DNA from: WTFV01 sp965203525
GTDB taxonomy: Bacteria > Acidobacteriota > Vicinamibacteria > Vicinamibacterales > UBA8438
DNA: 64,000 nucleotides
Assembly: GCA_965203525.1 (NCBI GenBank)
Contig: OZ241898.1
Location: 2,728,001 to 2,792,000 of the forward strand
Direction of reading: 5' to 3'
The translations under genes and the position numbers were made by a program. Each line of letters starts with the position of its first letter. Positions within the stretch are counted from its first letter, which is position 1. Under the pieces are notes generated by a model that was not told where the DNA came from, made no database searches, and was given only the letters and a program-made list of their open reading frames with translations. Below, piece after piece: positions 50,870 to 59,986 of the stretch.

Positions 50870-53800
50870 TCCGTGATCTGACCAGGGCGCTGTCGGCGCT
50901 CGCCGGCGGAGCGCCGTTGCGCGACGGCGCGACGCGTTTGCTGGGCGCGCTCGGCTACCGCAGCCGGCGCACGGCCGACGCGGGAAGCGTCGCGGAGTTC
51001 CTCGAACGCCTGGATTCCGCCAAACCCGACAGGCCGCTGACCGACAGGCAACGCGCCCTGTTCGAACCGTGGCGCGCCGTCGAGATCGTGTTTCAGCTCA
51101 CCGACGCCGAGATCGGCGGCCAGCCCGGCCTGTTCGATGCAATCGGCGGGTTCGAGCGGGGCCGGATCGAGTCCTTCCTGTTCCTGGCGGTGGACCTGAA
51201 GGAGGACGCCTACACGCGCACGCATCTGGCCGAGATCGTCCGCGCGGTCAACGCCCGCTACGCGATGCCGGTCGTCGTCCTGTTCCGCCACGGCCCCTCC
51301 CTGACCCTGGCCGCCGTCCATCGCCGCACCCACGGGCGGGACACGGAACGGGACGTGCTGGAGAAGGTGACGCTGGTCAAGGACGTCCGGGCCTCGGCGC
51401 CGCACCGGGCGCACGTCGACGTCCTCGCGGACCTTGCGCTCCCGGCAATGATCCGGTCGGGCGTGCGCGACTTCGACGGCCTGCACGCGGCATGGGAGAA
51501 GGTCCTGGACATCGAGGCGCTCAACCGGCGCTTCTATCGGGAGCTCTTCGACTGGTTCAGCAGCGCGACCGACGCGTGCCGCTTTCCCGACGACGGCGCC
51601 GGGGACGGCTCCACCGAACGCCACGTCATCCGGCTCGTCACGCGGTTGCTGTTCATCTGGTTCCTGAAGGAGAAGAAGCTGGTCCCGGACGAGCTGTTCG
51701 ACGAGAGCTTCGCCCGCCAGGCGCTCCGGAAGCACGCGCCCGACCGCACGGACTACTACCGGGCCGTGCTCCAGAACCTGTTCTTCGCCACCCTGAACAC
51801 GGAGATCGACAAGCGCGCCTTCAGCACGAAGAAGAACCGGACCCATCGCGATTTCACCAAGTATCGTTACCGCGACAAGTTGGCCGACCCGGACGGCTTC
51901 ACGGGCCTCCTGCGTTCCGTGCCTTTCGTCAACGGCGGCCTGTTCGACTGCCTGGACGACTTTGCCAGCGTGAGCGCCGGCGGGCGCCGCATCGACGCCT
52001 TCACCGACAACAAAGACCACGGCAAGGACCTGGACGTGCCGGCCCGCCTGTTCCTCGATCCCAAGGAAGGGCTGTTCCCGCTGTTCCGGCGCTACAAGTT
52101 CACGGTGGAGGAGAACACGCCGCTCGACCGGGAGGTGGCTCTCGACCCGGAGTTGCTGGGCCGCGCGTTCGAGAACCTGCTGGCCGCCTACAACCCGGAG
52201 ACCCGGGAGACCGCCCGCAAGGCCACCGGCTCGTACTACACGCCCCGGGCGGTGGTGGACTACATGGTGGGCGAGGCGCTTGCTACGGTGCTGGCGAAAC
52301 GTGCCGAGCCGACCGATGGAGACGCCGGCTTCTTGCGCGAACGGCTCGGCTATCTGCTGAACTGGGAGGACGCCTGCGACGACGCCGCGGCCCTGTTCCG
52401 GCCGGACGAGACCGATTCGTTGATCGGCGCGATCGCCGGCCTCAAGGTCCTCGACCCGGCGGTGGGGTCCGGCGCCTTCCCGATGGGCGTGCTGCAAACC
52501 CTCACGCTGGCGTTGCGGCGGCTGGACCCGGACAACGCTCTCTGGGAGAAGTTGCAGAAAGAGCGGGCGGCGGAGCGGGCGCGCGCGGCGTTCGACACCC
52601 GCGACGAGGCGGAGCGGACCGGGGAGCTGGCGGAGATCAGCCGGATTTTCGAGACCTACCGGGACTCCGACTTCGGCCGCAAGCTCTACCTGATCCAGAA
52701 CGGCGTCTACGGCGTCGACGTCCAGCCCATCGCCTGCCAGATCGCCAAGCTGCGCTTCTTCATCTCGCTCGTCATCGAGCAGAACGCCGGCGACGACCCG
52801 GCGGACAACTACGGCATCCGTCCGCTGCCCAACCTGGAGACCCGCTTCGTCGCCGCGGACACGCTGATCGGTTTGCAGGCCGAAACCGCGTCCCTGCTTT
52901 TCGACGACGCGGTGGCGGTCAAGCGGAAAGAGGTCGCCGCGGTGCGCGAACGCTACTTTCTGGCCGACAACAGACCGAAGAAACTCGAGTGCGTCACGGA
53001 GGAGCAACGCCTCCGAAGCGAACTGCGGAACATACTGGAGAACGAGCGCAAGACGTGGGCGGCGGCGCAGGAACGGGACGTCGAACGCAAGGCGGAGAGA
53101 ATCCCGAACCCGGACGCGCGTGCGAGGTTGTTGGAGATCGAGCGTCGCGGACTCGCGAAGCGCCAACGTCAGTACGATCAGGCCCTCGCCGACGCCCGCA
53201 AGGTCGCGGAATGGGACCCCTACGACCAGAACGCCCACGCCGCCTGGTTCGACCCCGAATGGATATTCGGCGTCGCCGACGGCTTCGACGTCGTGATCGG
53301 CAACCCGCCCTACATCCAGTTGCAGAAGGACGGCGGCCGCCTCGCGACACGCTACGAGAACGCCGGCTACGAGACCTTTACGCGCACGGGCGACATCTAC
53401 CAGCTCTTCTACGAACGTGGCTGCGGGCTGCTGATTCCCGGCGCGGGAACCCTCGCCTACATCACGTCCAACAGTTGGCTCAGGGCGGAGTATGGCAAAC
53501 CGCTGCGACACTGGCTGGCCGACCGGCACTCGCCGCTGCGCCTGATCGAGATGGGCAAGGACGTGTTCGACGCCGTCGTCGATACATCCGTCCTGCTGGT
53601 CGGGCAAAGCGGTGGCGCGGCGCGGGTGCCCGCGGTCGATCTGGACGGCCTCGATGATGGCGCGTTTCCGCCGCCCGAAGACCGGTGGGGCGAGGCGCGC
53701 CCGGCTGGCACGGCGCCATGGAGCATCCTGTCCGCCACGGAGTGGCGCGTGCTCGACAAGATGAACGCTGCAGGCGTGCCGCTGAGCGACTGGAACGTGC

Positions 53801-54615
53801 GGATCAACTACGGCATCAAGACGGGCTACAACGAGGCGTTCGTCATCGACAGCGACGCACGGAACGCCCTGGTCTCCGAGGATCCGCGCTCCGACAAGAT
53901 CCTCAAGCGGATGCTGCGCGGCCGCGACATCCGCCGCTGGCGTGCGCGATGGGCCGGGAAATGGCTGATCGACACGCACAATGGCTACGGCGAGGAGCCC
54001 GACCGCGTCCCGCCCGTCGACATCGACGACTACCCGGCGGTGAAACGCCATCTCGACCGTCATCTACCCGCGCTGCAAAGGCGGCAGGACAAGGGCCGGA
54101 CGCCCTACAACCTCCGAAACTGCGCCTACCACGAGGATTTCGCCGGGGAAAAGCTGTTCTGGATCGAGCTCGTCGACCGGGGACGTTTCGCCTACGACGA
54201 CGGCGACGTGTTCGGTGAAGCCACCACGTTCCTTCTCACCGGAGAATGCCTGAAGTTCCTCTGTGCAGTCCTCAATGCGAAACTGACGCACTGGTTTCTT
54301 CAGCACACCGCCCCGACCTCCGGCATGGGCGTGATCCGGTGGAAGAAGGTGTATGTGGAGTGGCTGCCGATCCCCATGATCCCGCCCGAGGAACAATCTC
54401 CCTTCGTCCGCCTCGTCGACGAAATCCTCGCCGTGAAGGACGCCGACCCGGACGCCGACGTCACGGCGCACGAGAACGAGATCGACCGTCTGGTCTATGC
54501 GCTCTACGGCCTCACGGAAGACGAGATCGTAGCGGTCGAGGGAAGCCTTGCCGTCGGGAGCGCCGACGACGGGATCGCGCGGACCGTGGCGGGTGGAGCG
54601 GGGCCGACAGGATGA
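50854..54615 (+). CDS. Eco57I-like N6-adenine DNA methyltransferase/restriction subunit
   Basis: 1253 residues. KATGSYYTPRAVVDYMVGEA (about residues 457-476) and KVLDPAVGSGAFPMGVLQTL (SAM motif I, about 531-550) lead to the catalytic VIGNPPYIQLQK (about 814-825). The C-terminal third is a TaqI/Eco57I-type target recognition region, with GIKTGYNEAFVIDSDARNAL and RNCAYHEDFAGEKLFWIEL. The N-terminal about 400 residues contain no nuclease motif I can name. It resembles Eco57I/BREX PglX-like enzymes; the adjacent helicase suggests a two-gene restriction module. It starts 16 bases inside the helicase gene. Confidence 0.93.
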   Translation: MADPLIRDLTRALSALAGGAPLRDGATRLLGALGYRSRRTADAGSVAEFLERLDSAKPDRPLTDRQRALFEPWRAVEIVFQLTDAEIGGQPGLFDAIGGFERGRIESFLFLAVDLKEDAYTRTHLAEIVRAVNARYAMPVVVLFRHGPSLTLAAVHRRTHGRDTERDVLEKVTLVKDVRASAPHRAHVDVLADLALPAMIRSGVRDFDGLHAAWEKVLDIEALNRRFYRELFDWFSSATDACRFPDDGAGDGSTERHVIRLVTRLLFIWFLKEKKLVPDELFDESFARQALRKHAPDRTDYYRAVLQNLFFATLNTEIDKRAFSTKKNRTHRDFTKYRYRDKLADPDGFTGLLRSVPFVNGGLFDCLDDFASVSAGGRRIDAFTDNKDHGKDLDVPARLFLDPKEGLFPLFRRYKFTVEENTPLDREVALDPELLGRAFENLLAAYNPETRETARKATGSYYTPRAVVDYMVGEALATVLAKRAEPTDGDAGFLRERLGYLLNWEDACDDAAALFRPDETDSLIGAIAGLKVLDPAVGSGAFPMGVLQTLTLALRRLDPDNALWEKLQKERAAERARAAFDTRDEAERTGELAEISRIFETYRDSDFGRKLYLIQNGVYGVDVQPIACQIAKLRFFISLVIEQNAGDDPADNYGIRPLPNLETRFVAADTLIGLQAETASLLFDDAVAVKRKEVAAVRERYFLADNRPKKLECVTEEQRLRSELRNILENERKTWAAAQERDVERKAERIPNPDARARLLEIERRGLAKRQRQYDQALADARKVAEWDPYDQNAHAAWFDPEWIFGVADGFDVVIGNPPYIQLQKDGGRLATRYENAGYETFTRTGDIYQLFYERGCGLLIPGAGTLAYITSNSWLRAEYGKPLRHWLADRHSPLRLIEMGKDVFDAVVDTSVLLVGQSGGAARVPAVDLDGLDDGAFPPPEDRWGEARPAGTAPWSILSATEWRVLDKMNAAGVPLSDWNVRINYGIKTGYNEAFVIDSDARNALVSEDPRSDKILKRMLRGRDIRRWRARWAGKWLIDTHNGYGEEPDRVPPVDIDDYPAVKRHLDRHLPALQRRQDKGRTPYNLRNCAYHEDFAGEKLFWIELVDRGRFAYDDGDVFGEATTFLLTGECLKFLCAVLNAKLTHWFLQHTAPTSGMGVIRWKKVYVEWLPIPMIPPEEQSPFVRLVDEILAVKDADPDADVTAHENEIDRLVYALYGLTEDEIVAVEGSLAVGSADDGIARTVAGGAGPTG

Positions 54616-54775
54616 CGTCTCTCGCCGCGCCGATCGTCGACCGGCGCGTGCCGGCATCGTCGCGCACGAGACGCTTGTCCGCGGCCGGGACGGTCGGGAA
54701 CCAGCCGGCGGAACCTCGCGCGCCGCGCCGGGTGGCGCTGGCGATCCCGTATCGATGCGGCAGGGGTCACGGTCG

Positions 54776-54784
54776 TGGTAGAAT
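54776..54784 (+). promoter_or_regulatory. Extended -10 element before the DUF262-HEPN-AIPR genes
   Basis: TGG TAGAAT, 62 bases before the ATG of the DUF262 gene. The upstream methyltransferase gene ends at 54615, so this could start a separate transcript. Confidence 0.4.
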
Positions 54785-54846
54785 TGGATTCGTGGCCGCC
54801 CGGCATCTTGAGCCCGACGGACGAGGATGAGAGGAGGGGGATCGAC

Positions 54847-55980
54847 ATGGCAACCACCGACAACGCGGGCGATAGAAGATCGGACGTCCGAGCGGAGTTC
54901 GACAGAGAGGCGACGGACCTGGAGATCGAGCCGATCACGTCGGAAGACGAGGACTACGAAAGCGCCCCTCCCGTCTACCAGATTGCGACGTATCCGGCCG
55001 ACTATACCCTCGAAGTGCTGCACCAGAAGTGGAAAGCGGGAGACTTTCGGATCCCCGACTTCCAGCGGGGGTTCGTCTGGAAGCAGACGCAGGCCAGCAA
55101 GTTGATCGAGTCGTTCCTGGTCGGACTGCCGGTGCCCGCGGTTTTTCTCTACAGCGAGCGCAGCAGTCAGAAGTACCTGGTCATAGACGGACAGCAACGC
55201 TTGAGGAGCGTCTTCCAATACCTCGACGGATATTTCGGCGAGGAAAGCCGGGGGATGCGCAAGGTCTTCACGCTGAAGGGTCTCTACAAGAACAGTCCAT
55301 TCAACGAGGAGAAATTCGAAGACCTTCGGGAAGAAGATCAACGGCGGCTCAAGAACGCCGTGTTGCGCGCATTCATCGTCGAGCAACGGGATCCCGATGA
55401 CGATACGAGCATGTACCACATCTTCGAACGGCTCAACACGGGCGGCACGCTGTTGACGAACCAGGAGATTCGCAATTGCGTCTACAATGGAAAATATGTC
55501 GATTTTCTCAAGGAAGTCAACAGATTGCCGGACTGGCGAGCGATTCTGGGGAAGGAAGATTCCGACAGTCGACGAAGAGACATCGAGCTCCTGGTGCGGT
55601 TCTTCGCGATGAGAGACATATCGGCATACAGGAAGCCGATGAAGGAGTTTCTGTCGAAGTTCATGCGGAAGAACAAGGATGCGCCTGACACGGCCATCGA
55701 GGACAGTCGTGACGTGTTCGAACGCACCTGCGGGTCAGTCGTCGAAAAGCTCGGGGGAAAACCGTTCCACGTTCGTTCGGGGTTGAATCCCGCGGTGCTC
55801 GACGCGGTCATGGTTGCGTTTTCCACGCACCTGGACGGAATCCCGGATGACGTATCCATGCGATACAAGGACCTGATAGAAAGTGGAGACTTCGATCAGG
55901 ACACCAAACGCAGAACGACGGACGTCGAGAGAGTCCACGCCCGGTTCCGGCAGGCTTCGCAGCGTCTTTTCGACGCATGA
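54847..55980 (+). CDS. DUF262 protein (short form, no DUF1524)
   Basis: 377 residues. DUF262 motifs: FRIPDFQRGFVWKQTQASKL (about residues 68-87), FLYSERSSQKYLVIDGQQRL (about 100-119), and IFERLNTGGTLLTNQEIRNC (about 200-219). The C-terminal HNH domain of GmrSD-type proteins is absent. GAGGAGGGGG precedes ATG 54847 at good spacing. It is followed after 18 bases by a HEPN gene. GC is low. Short DUF262 proteins of this kind are often paired with HEPN RNases, so a defence or toxin-antitoxin role is inferred. Confidence 0.9.
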   Translation: MATTDNAGDRRSDVRAEFDREATDLEIEPITSEDEDYESAPPVYQIATYPADYTLEVLHQKWKAGDFRIPDFQRGFVWKQTQASKLIESFLVGLPVPAVFLYSERSSQKYLVIDGQQRLRSVFQYLDGYFGEESRGMRKVFTLKGLYKNSPFNEEKFEDLREEDQRRLKNAVLRAFIVEQRDPDDDTSMYHIFERLNTGGTLLTNQEIRNCVYNGKYVDFLKEVNRLPDWRAILGKEDSDSRRRDIELLVRFFAMRDISAYRKPMKEFLSKFMRKNKDAPDTAIEDSRDVFERTCGSVVEKLGGKPFHVRSGLNPAVLDAVMVAFSTHLDGIPDDVSMRYKDLIESGDFDQDTKRRTTDVERVHARFRQASQRLFDA

Positions 55981-55998
55981 CCCGCTACTGCGTCGACG

Positions 55999-56490
55999 AT
56001 GCGATTCGACAGAATCGACCGGGCCCTGGAGCGATGCGAGGAACATTGCAAGTCGGCAGAGCCGATGGACGTCGAAGTGAAGAGCCTTCTTACCGGATCG
56101 ATCTTGATTCTCATCTACTCGGAATTCGAGCGGAAGATCAGGAACTTGATACTCGACAGGTGCTCATCCGTGTCCGACGAGTCGATCAGGAAATACATCG
56201 AGAAGTCCACACGGAAAAGCATGAAAATCGGCGATTTGTCCGGGCTGCTTGGAAAATTCGGTGACTTGCATAAGCAGGAGTTCCAGCGACGGCTGAACGA
56301 AAGCGACAGGGTGAAGACCATGTACGACAGCATACTGGCGAACCGACACCTCGTGGCGCACGGGGAAGGCAGCAAAGCCACCATGCGGGAAGTGAAGCAA
56401 TATTACGAGGAAGGACACGCCGTGCTGGATTATTTCCGGGACGCCTTGCGGGGCGAAAGGGACGGCGCCGGTCGGGGTACGCTGTCATAG
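55999..56490 (+). CDS. HEPN-domain protein, putative RNase toxin
   Basis: 163 residues, all helical. Motif ILANRHLVAHGEGSKATMRE (about residues 112-131) carries the Arg-x4-His pattern of catalytic HEPN RNases (R...H in NRHLVAH). The rest resembles MAE_28990/RiboL-PSP-type HEPN families: LLTGSILILIYSEFERKIRN and SMKIGDLSGLLGKFGDLHKQ. It probably cuts RNA and is kept in check by a partner, here plausibly the DUF262 protein. ATG 55999. Low GC like the DUF262 gene. Confidence 0.85.
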   Translation: MRFDRIDRALERCEEHCKSAEPMDVEVKSLLTGSILILIYSEFERKIRNLILDRCSSVSDESIRKYIEKSTRKSMKIGDLSGLLGKFGDLHKQEFQRRLNESDRVKTMYDSILANRHLVAHGEGSKATMREVKQYYEEGHAVLDYFRDALRGERDGAGRGTLS

Positions 56491-56494
56491 GACG

Positions 56495-58183
56495 ATGACT
56501 CTCGCCGCGCAGATCATCGACCAGCAGGTGTCCGGCATCGTCGAGAAGCACTCGGACGCCTTCGCGGGCGAACTGCGGCTGGGCCGCGACCGGCACCGGC
56601 GGCGCGCGATCGCGTTCCTCTTCCTCGTCGCCAGGACGGCGTTCGACCTCGCCGACGAGGACGCGCTGGACGGCATCGTCGACGGCGGGGACGACTTCGG
56701 CATCGATGCGCTGTACTTCGAGCCGCCCGACGACGGCGAACTGCGCGTCACCGTGGTGCAGGGGAAATACCGGCAGGACCTCGGCGGAGACTCGGCGTTC
56801 CCGGAGCGGGGCGTCGCCGGCCTGATCGACGCCATCGGCGCGCTCTTCGATCCGGCGCGGCCGGTGCGGTTGAACCGGCGCCTGAACGAGAGGATCGAAG
56901 AAGTGCGGTCCTTCGTCAAGGACGGCGCGATCCCGCGCGTGACCGCGGTCGCCGCGAACAACGGCGCGCGCTGGACGGCGCAGGCGCAGCAGCGGATCGA
57001 CAACGCGGCGCCGGCCTTCGGCGATCAGGTCGAATGGCGCCACCTCGGGGCCGACGAGATTCTCGCTCTCCTGCAGGCGCGCAAGCCGATCGACGCCGAG
57101 CTGCGGCTCACCGGCGCCGCGGTGGCCGAGACCTTCGACTTCCGCCGCGTGCTGACGGGACGCATGTCGGCCGCCGAGCTCGCGCGGCTGACCGACACGT
57201 ACGGCGACCGGCTGTTCGAAAGGAACGTGCGGCGCTACCCGGGGCTCGCCGGCAACCGCGTGAACGAGGCGGTCGCGTCGACGCTGCGCGCGCCCGCCCA
57301 GCGGCCGAACTTCTATTTCTACAACAACGGCGTCACCATCACCTGCTCGCAGTTCCGCCACAACGCGCTGCAACGGGAGGACTGGAGCGTCCAGGTGAGC
57401 GACCTGCAGATCGTCAACGGCGGGCAGACGGCGCGCACCGTGCAGCAGGTGGCGAAAGAGATCGGCGCCGCGATCCGCGAGGCGGAGGTGCTGGTCCGCG
57501 TATACGAGCTGCCGCGGAACGACACCGAGCTGGTGGAGGCGATCACGTTCGCCACGAACAGCCAGAACCCGGTCGATCTGCGGGACCTGAAGGCCAACGA
57601 CGCGCGGCAACGGGCCCTGGAGCGGTCCATCGCCGGGCTGGGCTACGCCTACCGGACGAAGCGCGAAGATCGCGCGTTGCCGGCCGACGAGTTCACGAGC
57701 GCCGTCGTCGCCGAGGCGGTGCTGGCCGTCTGGCGCCACCGCCCGCACCAGGCGCGGTTCAGGGGCCGCGAACACTTCGGCGCGTTGTACAGGACGATCT
57801 TCACGGACGATCTGAACGGCGCGCAGGCGGTCGTCGCCGCGCTGCTGCACCGGCACGCCGAGAACCACCGCAAGCGCCCGCCGGAAGACGCGCCCGACTT
57901 CCTCGCGTACGGCTCGCGCTTCCTGGCGATGCTGACGGGGCGCTATCTGCTGAACGAGATGGGGATCGCGCTCGGCCAGCTCGACCACCGCAACTTCGCC
58001 GCCGCGCGCGACCTGGCGCAACGGAAGGCGGGCGGCTATCTGGCTCGCGCCCAAGCGCAGATCGAAGACGCGCTCGCCCCGCTGTTCAGGGACCGGGATC
58101 GGACGCTGCAGCGGCTGTCGGCCACCTTTCGCCGGGCCGACCTGGTGGACACGCTCCTGGAAGCGTCGGGACGAGGCGGGTGA
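56495..58183 (+). CDS. AIPR-family abortive-infection protein with PD-(D/E)xK-like N-terminus
   Basis: 562 residues. N-terminal nuclease-like motif: GIVDGGDDFGIDALYFEP (about residues 61-78) and VTVVQGKYRQDLGG with the Q-x-K lysine (about 86-99). The AIPR core (about 230-520) shows NFYFYNNGVTITCSQFRH, VSDLQIVNGGQTARTVQQVA and ATNSQNPVDLRDLKANDARQ, the typical AIPR motifs. Members act in abortive phage defence. ATG 56495 is four bases after the HEPN stop. GC rises again here. The stop region is duplicated with a 72-bp offset. Confidence 0.9.
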   Translation: MTLAAQIIDQQVSGIVEKHSDAFAGELRLGRDRHRRRAIAFLFLVARTAFDLADEDALDGIVDGGDDFGIDALYFEPPDDGELRVTVVQGKYRQDLGGDSAFPERGVAGLIDAIGALFDPARPVRLNRRLNERIEEVRSFVKDGAIPRVTAVAANNGARWTAQAQQRIDNAAPAFGDQVEWRHLGADEILALLQARKPIDAELRLTGAAVAETFDFRRVLTGRMSAAELARLTDTYGDRLFERNVRRYPGLAGNRVNEAVASTLRAPAQRPNFYFYNNGVTITCSQFRHNALQREDWSVQVSDLQIVNGGQTARTVQQVAKEIGAAIREAEVLVRVYELPRNDTELVEAITFATNSQNPVDLRDLKANDARQRALERSIAGLGYAYRTKREDRALPADEFTSAVVAEAVLAVWRHRPHQARFRGREHFGALYRTIFTDDLNGAQAVVAALLHRHAENHRKRPPEDAPDFLAYGSRFLAMLTGRYLLNEMGIALGQLDHRNFAAARDLAQRKAGGYLARAQAQIEDALAPLFRDRDRTLQRLSATFRRADLVDTLLEASGRGG

Positions 58184-58278
58184 CCGCTCCGGTTCTTGTC
58201 GCCGCGACCGCCGCGAACGGCGGCGAGCAGCGCCCGGTCGGGACGAGACGGGTGACCGCTCCGGTTCTTGTCGCCGCC
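58165..58278. repeat. 72-bp duplication of the AIPR gene end
   Basis: gtcgggacgaggcgggtgac at 58165 recurs (one base changed) at 58237, and both continue with cgctccggttcttgtcgccgc. Each copy carries a TGA (58181, 58253). The second copy falls in the gap before the MBL-fold gene; a TTGTCG/TATCAT promoter-like pair follows it. Confidence 0.95.
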
Positions 58279-58334
58279 GCGGACGGCGGACTATCATCCG
58301 GCTCCGTCGAACATCCGCATGCGGGGAGGAATCG

Positions 58335-59834
58335 ATGCGTAGAACGCTTGCTCTGCTCGTCGCGGCGTGCGCCCTGGCGGCGCCGGCCGCGGCCCAGGAC
58401 GTCGATGTCGAAGAGGTGCTGCAGGCGGCCGCCCGGGCCATGGGCGACGTGACCTCGATCCGCTACTCCGGGACCGGGTGGGTGGCCAACGTCGGCCAGA
58501 ACCACACGCCGGCCGACGACTGGCCCCGGTTCGAGGTGACCGCGTACGAGCGGACGATCGACTACGCGGCGGGCTCGTCGCGCGAGACCTACACGCGCCG
58601 CCAGGGCGACTACCCGGCGCTGGGCGGCGGCACGCCGCTGCAGGGGGAACAGCAGCGCGTCTTCCTGACCGCGGGCGGGCACGCCTGGACGCTGGCCGGC
58701 GTCGACCCGGCGCCCCAGCCGGCCAGCGCCGCGGTCCGCCAGCTCGACGTCTGGATGTCGCCGCACGGGTTCCTGAAGGCGGCGGCGGAGGCCGGCGACG
58801 CGTCGGCGGTCGCGCTGCTGCTGGAGGGACGCCCCCTGACGATCGTGTCGTTCACCGCCGGGGGGTTCCGCGTCAACGGCACCATCAACGAGGACCACCT
58901 CGTCGAGCGCGTGCAGACCTGGGTGCCGAACCCGGTCTTCGGCGACATGATCTACGACCACCGCTACACGGAGTACCGGGAGTTCGACGGGGTGACGTTC
59001 CCGGCCGTGCTGCATTCGCACCAGGGCGACCCGCGGGTCCATCCCGGCCACAACCGGATGGAGATCACGGTGACCGAGGCGCAGGCCGACGTCGACCCCG
59101 AACCGCTGCCGGTGCCGGACGCGGTGCGGGCGGCGGTCCCGCCGCCGGTCGTCGTCCGCTCGACCCAGATGGCGCCGGGCGTCTGGCGCGTGTCGGGCGG
59201 CACCCACCACAGCGTCGCGGTGGAGTTCGCCGACTTCATCGCCGTGGTGGAGGCGCCGCAGAACGAAGCGCGGTCGCTGGCGGTGATCGCCGAAATGCGG
59301 CGGCGCGTCCCGGACAAGCCGATCCGCTACGTCGTCAACACGCACCACCACGTCGACCACGCCGGCGGCCTGCGGACCTACGTCGCCCAGAGCGCCACGG
59401 TCGTCACGCACGAGGCGAACCGCGACTTCTACCTGGACGTGTTCTTCCACCCCGGCACGCGCGCGCTGGAGCCGGACATCCTGTCGAGCCGGATGCCCTG
59501 GTTCGCGCCCAACCGCGTCCCGGCGCTGGAGACGGTGAGCGACCAGTACGCGCTGACCGACGGCGAGCGGGTGCTGAACGTCCACGCGGTCCGGGATCTG
59601 GGCCACGTCGGCACCATGCTGATCGCGCATCTGCCGGCGGAACGGATCCTGATCAACGCCGACCTCTACTCCCCTGCCCTGCCGAGCGCCGACCGCCCCC
59701 CGGCCAACGCCAGCATGCGGACGCTGGCCGCCAACGTCGAACGGCTCGGGCTGGACGTGGCCCGGCACGTCGGCGTGCACGGCCTGGTCGGGTCCCACGT
59801 CGACTTCCTGCGGCTCGTCGACGGCGAACCGTGA
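58335..59834 (+). CDS. Secreted metallo-beta-lactamase-fold hydrolase
   Basis: 499 residues with a signal peptide (TLALLVAACALAAPAAAQ). The N-terminal 270 residues form an unassigned domain (GTGWVANVGQNHTPADDW). The MBL domain starts near residue 275: VNTHHHVDHAGGLRTYV (H-x-H-x-D-H zinc motif, about 335-351), TVVTHEANRDFY, and LGHVGTMLIAHLP with further metal ligands (about 415-430). The substrate is unknown. GGAGGA precedes the ATG. Confidence 0.87.
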   Translation: MRRTLALLVAACALAAPAAAQDVDVEEVLQAAARAMGDVTSIRYSGTGWVANVGQNHTPADDWPRFEVTAYERTIDYAAGSSRETYTRRQGDYPALGGGTPLQGEQQRVFLTAGGHAWTLAGVDPAPQPASAAVRQLDVWMSPHGFLKAAAEAGDASAVALLLEGRPLTIVSFTAGGFRVNGTINEDHLVERVQTWVPNPVFGDMIYDHRYTEYREFDGVTFPAVLHSHQGDPRVHPGHNRMEITVTEAQADVDPEPLPVPDAVRAAVPPPVVVRSTQMAPGVWRVSGGTHHSVAVEFADFIAVVEAPQNEARSLAVIAEMRRRVPDKPIRYVVNTHHHVDHAGGLRTYVAQSATVVTHEANRDFYLDVFFHPGTRALEPDILSSRMPWFAPNRVPALETVSDQYALTDGERVLNVHAVRDLGHVGTMLIAHLPAERILINADLYSPALPSADRPPANASMRTLAANVERLGLDVARHVGVHGLVGSHVDFLRLVDGEP

Positions 59835-59986
59835 CGATTCCCTGACCGGCGCCGGCCCGGCGGCGCTCCCCCGCCGGCCCCCCCCGCGGCGGCCACGGCA
59901 CGGACGGAAATCGACGCGCCGCCGGCGACGGCGACCGGGGGCCGCGCCGGCGGCGCCGTGACCGCGGCGCAGGAGAACGAAGAGTC

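Noticed and set aside
47333..54063. Two very long open frames antisense to the helicase and methyltransferase genes
   Set aside because: Both mirror codon positions of the real genes and show no recognisable domain.
59850..59885. Hairpin after the MBL-fold gene as a terminator
   Set aside because: The inverted repeat is there but no T-rich tract follows, and such GC palindromes are common by chance in this DNA.
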